A stretch of DNA of 64,000 bases, taken from NCBI GenBank assembly GCA_033032865.1, contig JAWHQI010000004.1, forward strand, positions 19,202,001 through 19,266,000. The letters are read 5' to 3'. Shown here one piece after another: positions 56,450 through 64,000 of the stretch. The DNA comes from Dactylorhiza incarnata. Lineage: Eukaryota; Streptophyta; Magnoliopsida; Asparagales; Orchidaceae. Below the pieces are notes generated by a model, which worked only from the letters and a program-made list of their open reading frames with translations, ran no database searches and was not told the DNA's origin. A program made the position numbers and the translations under genes. Every line of letters starts with the position of its first letter. The first letter of the stretch is position 1.

Positions 56450-57028
56450 TGTAAGGCCCCCCTCCAAGAACACAAGACACGGCCGAGGAGAGTCATATGC
56501 CCAGAATAGTCGCCTTGCGGTACCGCCAACACACGGGATAACCTATACCATAAGACGCCTATTCTGCTGGCTAAACCAATATCATTATGCCAACTCATCG
56601 ATAATAGAAAGCAAAAGAAGCCATAGATTTACAATAAGAAAAAGTTTCCCAACAATATATAAACAAAGGACAGGTAGCTACAAAGCTCCTGCAAAATGTC
56701 ATAGTACAAAAATTGCCCAAAGGGCTACATCTCAATGCTCTCACTCACATCTGTCACTGACGGTAACGAAGGTAACATAGTCTCAGGCCATGTTACCCTG
56801 TCCTGGCTATCCTCTTACATCATACACTGCTATTTCACCTTCCTTTGGGTGTCCTCCTAAAAATATTGATGTAGAAACCGTTAGTCATAAAGACTTAGTG
56901 GCTTGACATCCTCTACCCCGGCGACTCATAGGCACCGGGCGGATGGAAAGAGGGAGAACGCTGCAATATAATCAGTAATAGGCAATATAGCATGTGGCAA
57001 GGAAATAGTTATCACATTAGATATAACA

Positions 57029-57130
57029 AGAGTATAAGCAGAACATCTACTCTAGCAGTATAGTCAGCAACAAAGTATAAGCAGAACATCTACTCTAGCA
57101 GTATAGTCAGCAACAGAGTATAAGCAGAGC
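57029..57130. repeat. 43-bp tandem duplication in the long LTR
   Basis: AGTATAAGCAGAACATCTAC...CAGCAACA is present in two full copies and a partial third. A looser duplication of about 67 bp is at 57490-57620, and a repeated AAGGGCTACAACTTTCGTGT pair is at about 58420 and 58627. Confidence 0.85.
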
Positions 57131-59589
57131 AGAGTATATAAAGAACTGAATTGAACTAAACTTATAAGGATGTCATACAAGCTTATTAGTTCAGGGTCTT
57201 TTGCAATAATAAAGAACTCAGCATATAAAGGTGCACATACAAGTTTATATGATGAGGATCTTTATGTGGTGCAATGCAATGAATGTATATATGATGACTC
57301 ACCCATGATTTACTCAGGCACTCTGATTTGCTATGTCGGCATAGACTTGTACTTCCTGCTTTCGAGGGTAGCTAACCGCTCTGGCACCTCACATCGTGGC
57401 GAGACAGAGACAGTGGAACATGCTTCTACACTACCAAGTCGGTATGCACACTACCATACCTAGTCCTTACGTACGCCTCAATGCAAACAACACAACAACG
57501 GATACTCTGCGTGCTGGACACGGAAGGGGTCTTGAGAAGTGAACACCAAGAGCCCAGCCTAACCGGTCAATGGCACAGAAGGGGTCCTTGGAATTAAACA
57601 CAAAGAGCCCAGACCAACCAGCCAAGATCTATCTGCCATCTCCCATCGGTGTGACTACTGGCGAGCCCGTAGATATGCCACAAGCAATCCTCCAACAAGG
57701 ATCATTATGCAATCATGTGAGAATTATACACACCTAAGTAATTCCCATGTTCAACCCATGCTATCAAGCACCCAAGGATTCCTAACCAATTCCATAACAT
57801 AGTTACCTACCAACCGGGTCCTTAATGAATACCTTAGGATATAATATATCCTATAATCCACACCAACCATCAATGCTCCTCATACCGAGTTATCATAACT
57901 CTTATGCAGTGCATGTGCATATAAGGGAAATACTCTCTTTGATCCTATAGGACAACTTGTGCGTTTAATGTCACGTTTCCAAAATCCTTGTCTAAATAAG
58001 CACCTTAACATTTCAATTAAGCATGATAAATTATAACAACACATTTAATTAAGGACTATATTCAAGCCAAATCCGTTGAAACTTCCACCATAGGTCATAA
58101 TTAATGCCTGAATCATTCCCACCAAATTTCGACCTCATTGTATTACGCAATACCTGTTTATGGTGCTCTACATTTATATGATACGACAAGCAATTTCATG
58201 ATAAATATATATCAAAAAATTCTGAAACTAAACAGGGATGATCACAACATCATCAGGCACATTCCTACCAAATTTTATAAGCATCCGATAAACATTTTGA
58301 GAAAATTGGTAAAACCTTACAACTTTGTACATATTCATTAATGTTTACTAATACAGGATTTCTGGGAACTACAGACCACCAAAATTATCGTGTCACCCCA
58401 TTCCGAAAAGGTATCGCCAAGGGCTACAACTTTCGTGTTGATCCCAAGGTATAGATCTAAGCCTAACCTCCCGAAAATCAGGTTTGAACCTAGGAGAGTG
58501 AATCTGGACAGCAAGCTGTCCTGTACATACACCGAATTATATTCTGCCCAGCCATTTTCGATTTCACTTTGCCAGAGCTATAGAGCTCCCCTGAAAACCC
58601 ACAACCACTCGTTGGAAAGGTCTTTTAAGGGCTACAACTTTCGTGTAGAGCCCAAGACCTAAATGTGGTCGATCATGCCTAAACATAGGCTTGAAGTCCG
58701 TCACGTGCATGAAACAAATTTCTGTCTATATATTATAAAGTCTGCTAAGATCTTAAGGCAGATGAACAATATCTGTTCATCTTGTTCCTCCAGCACACAA
58801 ATATATTATTTCGCCTTCTCTCCTCCAATACTCCCTCAATAGACCACCATTCTTCAAGAAATCAGTCCCTACAACTTTGTGTTGAAGAGAGGACTTGATT
58901 GAAGATATTTTTTCGGCGAACGACACCCTAGAACAGAAGTTCTAGCGTGGTCTCTTCCTAGAAAACTCCATTAAACTCACCAAGGTCAAGCTCTTTTGAG
59001 ACGTCAACTCTCCTAAATCAGATCTAAGGATCTAGCACCAAGGGTGAGGGGGCGGAAGTCACCTTAATTTTGTCCATGGTTCAAGCTTGTCTTCTTAGCG
59101 GCACGGTGGCGGTCGACCCAGATTTAAATCCTCCTTCCAAGCCTTGTTCCTTCGAGGAAGATTGCTGGTTAGCTCTTTGAGGTGTGAGGAAGAGAAAGAA
59201 GAAATGATCAGCCTTTTGGGGTGAAGGAATGAGGTTCATGGTTTATGGGAGGAGAGAGAAAGTGGAGTTGATCGATTTGACTAGCATTAATGGCAACAAC
59301 TTCCCATGCATTGGGTTGGAACTCTAAGGCTAGGTGTCAACTTCTTAGTGGACCAAAATACCACTTCTGACCTTGAGATAGGCAAAAATAGTAGCTGATT
59401 TGACAATCCCATTAAAGATTTCTGCCATAATTAATGTGGAAGCATTTCCCATGCTTTGGAAAGACAACCCAATGCCATGTGCCATCCTCCTAGTGGTTAG
59501 GAGTCACTTTTTAGCCTTGGGAATAAGCAAATATAAGGCACAGGACTCTAGACTATATTTGATTGTGTAGTCTTGATGTCTCAACTATA

Positions 59590-59890
59590 TTTGGTTTCTG
59601 TCAAGAATACATTGATCCTGTCAAGGCTACATGGATAAATTTTGTCAAGACTGCATGGATTCAGTCAAGACTACATGAATTCTGTTAAGACTACATGAAT
59701 TATGTCAATACAACATGAATAAATTATGTCATGACTACATTTGGTTTCTGTCAAGACTACATGGATCCTGTCAAGGCTACAAGGATCCTATCAAGACTAC
59801 ATGAATTCTATCAAGACTACATGAATAAATTATGTCATGACTACATTTGGTTTCTGTCAAGACTACATGGATCCTGTCAAGGCTACAAGG
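59590..59890. repeat. About 20-bp tandem repeat (TCAAGACTACATGRAT)
   Basis: Many variants of TGTCAAGACTACATGGATCC in a row within the long LTR, with a longer higher-order repeat (about 59725-59800 and 59820-59895). Confidence 0.85.
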
Positions 59891-59904
59891 ATAAATTCTG
59901 TACA

Positions 59905-60130
59905 GGGCTGACACTCGACGAATTCGTCGAATGGTCTCGACAAATTTGTCGAGTACTCTTGACGATCGTCGAGAACCACTCGGTGGATTGTTGAGACCAA
60001 CTCGACGTACCGTCGAGACCAACTTGACGGATCATCGAGACCAACTCGACGGATCGTCGAGTCCCACTCGACGAATCATCGAGTCCCACTCGACAGATTC
60101 GTCGAGTCCTCTCGACGGTTCGTCAAACCT
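59905..60130. repeat. 22-bp array of CTCGACG...CGTCGAG palindromes
   Basis: Units such as GAGACCAACTCGACGGATCG start at 59993, 60015, 60037 and so on; individual steps range from 20 to 23 bp, about nine units. The core CTCGACG-GAT-CGTCGAG is a palindrome. The array lies near the start of the LTR in its own sense. Confidence 0.85.
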
Positions 60131-60248
60131 CTTTTTGCGCTGGCATCTTTTGCTCGCTCAAGTGCAGCCTGGACGTTAGTTCACCTCAAGCCTGAGTCAA
60201 CTCACTAAACACGCGCTCAAGGGGTCTAGCGCAAATCGAGGCATTACA

Positions 60249-60560
60249 GGTGGAGACCCATTCCGGATACTGAATTTCCTTGATGATATTAGCTTTAAGT
60301 GGCTTGGAAACATCCTCTCGAATCGTCTTAGTGAGTGTATGGCCACGGCTTGATTTTCTACTTAACTGGTTTGAATTTGGGGCTAATTTTGAATCGATGC
60401 CACGCGACATCAGGGATCACCCCTGGCATTTCTGAGGATGACCATGCAAAGACATCCATGTTATCAAGGAGACATTGGAACAACAACAACCTTTCTTCCT
60501 TTTCCAAATCTATATTTATGGATACGGTTCAACCTCCATCTCCCCCAGGGACCGAGATCT
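60249..60560 (-). pseudogene. Older gypsy RT fragment (Tat-like)
   Basis: Right to left it reads SINIDLEKEERLLLFQCLLD, NMDVFAWSSSEMPGVIPDVA, HRFKISPKFKPVK and ANIIKEIQYPEWVST, the start of a Tat-type RT. It parallels 21120-21400 of the large Tat element but is a separate, diverged copy. It breaks at 60248 where the long LTR inserted. Confidence 0.85.
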
Positions 60561-60754
60561 GCTCCACCTCTTGGGCGGCCTCGAGATGAGTTATGTCTGC
60601 TACTGATTCTAACTACGCGGGGGTTCTCTGGGCCGCCTCATGGGTACCGGTCTCGAATGAGGGGGGTGATCAACGTAACCACTCTCCCAGAGCTCCTTGT
60701 CAGTGCGGGCTCTAATGCCTCATCTCCTACATTGGGCAGTTTCACCGCTCGCTA
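60561..60754 (-). other. Unassigned DNA between RT fragment and tRNA-like piece
   Basis: GC-rich and without motifs I recognise; it may be remains of the pre-RT linker. Confidence 0.4.
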
Positions 60755-60792
60755 GATCTGAAGGTCGCATGTTCGAACTGTTGATACCAAAA
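60755..60792 (+). other. tRNA-Phe-like 3' half / possible PBS region
   Basis: GATCTGAAGGTCGCATGTTC followed by GAACTG matches the variable loop and T-arm of plant tRNA-Phe apart from single bases, then TTGATACCA. No anticodon stem or 5' half precedes it, so it is not a tRNA gene. On the minus strand TGGTATCA could be a PBS next to the LTR-like piece to the right. Confidence 0.45.
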
Positions 60793-61290
60793 AAGACACC
60801 AACCTCCACACTCAGCGACGGGTCATGTAGACAACAAAAGAAACAGGAACCATAAGCAATCAGTTACTAGACCTTAAGGATTGAGGGAACAAATTGAACA
60901 CAGAAAAGAGGTTGCTACTAGCAGTGACAGACGCAAAATTACCCGCAGTGGCGAATATCACTTGCCACGAACAGTAATATTCCACAAAGGGACTATTTAA
61001 AGATATTACAAGGCACAAGGCAATAAAAGCAAAGAAAACTAGAAGCACTTGATGACTCAGAACTTGTATCCGCACCTACAACATGGAATATTCTGGCTCA
61101 AGTTTTGTGTCCCCCTAAGCATCTCTGACCCTTTATTTATACTAAGGGTAGGCTGCCCAGATGGTTGGGAGCAATTAATGCTAAAGGGTATGTGCGGTTA
61201 CAACAGGATGTAACCGCACAATCCATTGCTAACTGAGGATGCCTCGTGCAGTTACAATATACTGTAACCGCACAAGCTACTGTTAGGCGA
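60793..61290 (-). repeat. Possible LTR remnant with TATA box and two hairpins
   Basis: Minus strand: two hairpins (61191-61220 and 61246-61273), each an 11-bp GTGCGGTTACA-type stem with a 6-base loop, lie just upstream of TATAAATAA (61134-61142). The layout resembles the U3 regions of the other LTRs here. Borders are uncertain and no partner LTR or TSD is seen. Confidence 0.45.
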
Positions 61291-61640
61291 GGAGGAGGTG
61301 ATGGTGACGATGCCCCACCATATGTCTGTGGCCCTGTTCGTGAGAAGTTCCTTGACGACACTGACTCGATGCATTATTTTGATCGTCGCCGCAACCTTAC
61401 ATTTGAAGACTCTGACAGACGATGCCGCGACAACTTCCGCTCGCGCCCGTTCGCCGCATCATTCAAGTTAGTGAATCTTTCCTCCACGACGTCCCCCACA
61501 CTTTGCCACGTGAGGCCGCATTGCTTGTGGGTGCCTGCCACATTTTGGGATTTCCAAATGCTGCAGTATTTTACATCTCATTTTAGTAGGCAATTTAGTG
61601 TGCTGCTTTAATTTCTTTGAGTTTGTTAATTAAATGAGTG
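61291..61640 (+). other. Open frame of unknown origin
   Basis: A frame of about 110 codons encodes VREKFLDDTDSMHYFDRRRN and a charged stretch, then ends at 61609-61611. I recognise no family. It could be a gene fragment or chance. Confidence 0.3.
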
Positions 61641-61683
61641 TTGTTTTAGTTGAGAGTGTTATGTTTAAGTTAATGTATACATT

Positions 61684-62160
61684 ATATAAATGGTGGATGG
61701 AATGAATTGAGGGGATCATTGTTGTTAAGAAAAAAAAAAGCCCTTAGCTTTTTTTTTGCTCCCGTTTCCCTTAGGATTCGGTTCCTCCCTTGGCGTGCAG
61801 TGTGACGCAGCCGCCAACCATCGTCCTTCCGGCGTGAGACTCGCCGCTGCCCCTCCTCCGCCTAGAGTGATTCCAGTGCCCCGCCCTTCCGCCTGGCATG
61901 TGACTCGCCGGCCCCTTTCCGTCGGACCTAGTGTGACTCCAAGACCCGCCGCCCGAGCTGCTGTCCTCCCTCCCCCAACTTGGCACGAAGCTTCGGTAAG
62001 GAACCCCGACGACCCTTATGTGTTTGCCCAACCTTACTAACCCCCTGGTGGTTCTCCAGCTCTCCGACAATCTACTCCCTCCTCCGGTGTGACTCTGAAG
62101 AAGGCGGCTAACGTCCCCCCGTCCGGTGAGGCTCCAACTGAATCCGTGGAAGTGTGACTC
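61684..62160 (+). other. TATA box followed by GC-rich repeats (gene-like start)
   Basis: TATATAAAT at 61684-61692 is followed by an A-tract/T-tract hairpin (61727-61758) and a GC-rich stretch in which GTGTGACTC-like motifs recur at about 61799, 61831, 61865, 61897 and 61930 (32-34 bp apart) and again near 62084, 62124 and 62150. The frame encodes 11-residue Pro/Arg/Ala-rich repeats but has no ATG. It may be a 5' exon or the 5' end of another element. Confidence 0.4.
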
Positions 62161-62926
62161 TTCCACAAATTATCCTTTGTGTTCTTCTGTCAAATTTTTG
62201 GTAATCGCTCTCCTAATCTCATGTGTGTTTCTCCTACTTGATTTGTGAGGATTTCGTGGAATTAGGGGCTGATATTTTATCCTGAATAGTGAATTTTATT
62301 TGCATCTGTTTAATCTAATTTTAAGTGTTAAAATTGTCTGGATTTCTCCGTGTAATTTTGGATAGGGTAGGTCACTTGAAAGATTGCGAAATCCGGTCGG
62401 TTAGCCCATGATTTCTCATTTGATTCAAGGGATTTGGTATACCTTTTGGTGATTCAATTTGGGGATGATTTTTGTACTTCTTTTGAATCATTTTTTTCAG
62501 TCCAGAAGATCTTTTTTTGTGATTGAGATGCTTGCGGGTAACGCCCAAGTGTTTTGGCTAGGTTTTATCCATCAACCCATCTTATAGGAGGGGGGTAGCG
62601 AGGTTGTGTCAATTTTCTAATTGACACCATCCTAAATTTGGTTTTGCGGGCCTCCAACTTCTACACCTCACTCCAAGTATGGCTCAAGACGTTTATGTTT
62701 CCCGATTAGATTATTTGTAATCTAAAGTTGTGGCTAATCACAAACTTTGCCTACATGCCAAAGGAAAACCAACCGTCCACGCACTCTTCCTCATACGAGA
62801 AATCAAGCACCCACTTATGAAGGTTTTGGGAATCCACAAATTTTTAAGGACTTGCTTAAGGAAATGGAATATTATGTTGATTAACATGGCGCGCTATTTC
62901 CACACCGCTAATTAGCGGGCACGAAA
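62161..62926 (+). other. Unclassified T-rich DNA
   Basis: Looks like a plant intron or untranslated DNA (T-rich, no long frame until a 61-codon frame at 62730-62915 without ATG). I see no known feature. Confidence 0.35.
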
Positions 62927-64000
62927 TGCGGTACGACGGCAGTGCACCGGTCGTTGTCAAGCAATAAAAGTAGGGAGTAGCTCCCAGAATATCGTTCTCA
63001 AAGGACCACAAGTTGGGTAGTACGATTTGCCTGTTAGGAGATTAATTATGAGGGTTTCTAAGTAAAACAAAAACAGGGGGATTTTGATTGGTTTTATAGA
63101 ACAGGAATGAGAAAACTAAACAAACTATGCGGGTCGCAATCACCGCATCGCTTGGTGGATGGATGTAGTGCAGGCCGCGATGTCGTGCTTCGCTTAGCGG
63201 ATGGCCGGTGAGCAAATGGATGAGGTGAGTGCAAATGCGAGAGTTGAGGGTCGAAGGCACCTCTTCGCTATCGCTTCCAGCTTTTGCTAGAGCGAGTGCT
63301 AGAACGTGTGTGTGTAAGTGGAGCGGGGGCGGAGCGCGTCACAACACAGCATCAGGTAAAGAACAAGATCATAAACAAACTACCACTCATAGACAAATAG
63401 AGGTTCACTTAGTTCATTACAACAATGAAGAGTACATATCACAAAAGGGGAAGGGGTAGAAGGAACCACGAGATGAGAAGCCTCGTCGTGGATCTTGGTC
63501 GGAATGGGGGGTCGTCACGCCTCCTCCGAGCTCAGTCCTTGGTTGCTTCCGGGGCTTAGAGGATGTCACTACCTCCAACCGTTGCCCGTCTTCTTCTCAG
63601 AGCTGGGTCACTTCTGCTTCGCCCAATGGAGATGTCCTCCTCATGGAATGCTGGCTGTAGATGGCGGAGAATGCTTCCGGGATCCTAGATGGACCTTAGG
63701 ATCAATGGATGAAGCCTTCCCAAAGGGGGGAATGGTTGGGAGGAACTTGGAGAGGTGAAACGGCGGACTGGCGCGGAGAAATCGCACCCCAAAACAGTGC
63801 TGAATCCCTAATTTCGCGGAGCAGCGGTTTAAATAAGGAGCAGAATAAACACTGCGCACGGTCAGTGGCACACGACCAATGGTCATGTGCGAAGGAATGC
63901 CTGTGATCGTGCGCAGTCAACCTGTAGCAAAGAAAAAGATGGGAATTAACGCACGGTCAGGGCCGCACGACCAGTGGTCGTGCGCGAAGGAATCCTCTGA
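62927..64000 (-). repeat. Partial LTR of the B/D family (runs off the window)
   Basis: ATGCGGTACGACGGCAGTGC at the start and the following 60 bases match the LTR ends of B and D. The right part has the same GCACGACCA/TGGTCGTGC palindromes (from about 63855) as D, next to a TTTAAATA box (63828-63835). The rest is outside. Confidence 0.8.

Larger units (their letters stand above)
56450..60248 (-). repeat. 3.8-kb LTR (5' LTR, minus orientation)
   Basis: The plus-strand start TGTAAGGCCCC and end GGCATTACA are near-inverted repeats; a PBS adjoins the left end and a broken gypsy RT adjoins the right end. Long LTRs with such ends and an iMet PBS fit Del/Tekay chromoviruses, but no coding domain is in view. 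It holds several tandem repeats, no gene, and unrelated short frames. Confidence 0.75.

Overview
The window is repetitive nuclear DNA of a flowering plant. It holds no gene I can recognise as an ordinary host gene. Nearly all of it is LTR retrotransposons of the Ty1/copia and Ty3/gypsy types inserted into one another. Evidence is paired LTRs with TG...CA ends, 5-bp target-site duplications (TSDs), primer binding sites (PBS) matching plant initiator-Met and Asp tRNAs, and decayed gag, protease, RT, RNase H and integrase frames. I do not name a species.

Layout, from outermost to innermost. (1) 60249-62926 is old sequence with a gypsy RT fragment, an LTR-like piece with hairpins and an unclassified gene-like stretch; another LTR starts near 62927 and leaves the window. 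(2) A minus-strand element with a 3.8-kb LTR (56450-60248) broke that RT; its inner part runs left to 53778. (3) A plus-strand copia element without pol (47863-53777: gag, accessory ORF, 3' LTR) sits in it. (4) A minus-strand, SIRE-like copia with all domains (5' LTR 46778-47862, gag-pol down to about 41800, 3' noncoding DNA at 40345-41800 and 2317-2951) interrupts that gag. (5) A Tat-type gypsy (2952-40339, TSD ATAAG) lies in the copia 3' region; a further plus-strand copia (end at 2316) cut the same host on the left. (6) The Tat element received element A (6551-15103, TSD GCTAC) in its antisense gene and element B (24195-39646, TSD CCCTT) in its 5' LTR. (7) B received solo LTR D (26126-35763, TSD GCGTG), and D received element C (26411-34633, TSD GGATG).

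The Tat element is the most informative unit. Without insertions it is about 13.4 kb. Its minus strand carries gag, protease, RT, RNase H and integrase. Between integrase and 3' LTR it carries a 95-bp tandem array and, on the opposite strand, two promoter-led intron-containing genes; the second has the Transposase_28-like (PF04195) domain. Thirteen of its in-frame stops are amber codons at positions where glutamine fits, which suggests loss of methylated cytosine at CAG.

A and C belong to one pol-less copia family. Both keep a long open gag-derived frame (468 and 473 codons) that lacks the zinc knuckle. Their LTR ends, PBS and 3' noncoding modules match the nearby SIRE-like copia, so that family could have supplied the missing enzymes. 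B, D and the LTR at the right edge form another family with a tRNA-Asp PBS. In most of these unrelated LTRs, a family-specific cluster of short CpG-rich inverted repeats lies upstream of the TATA box; in A and C the palindromes are spaced 21 bp apart.
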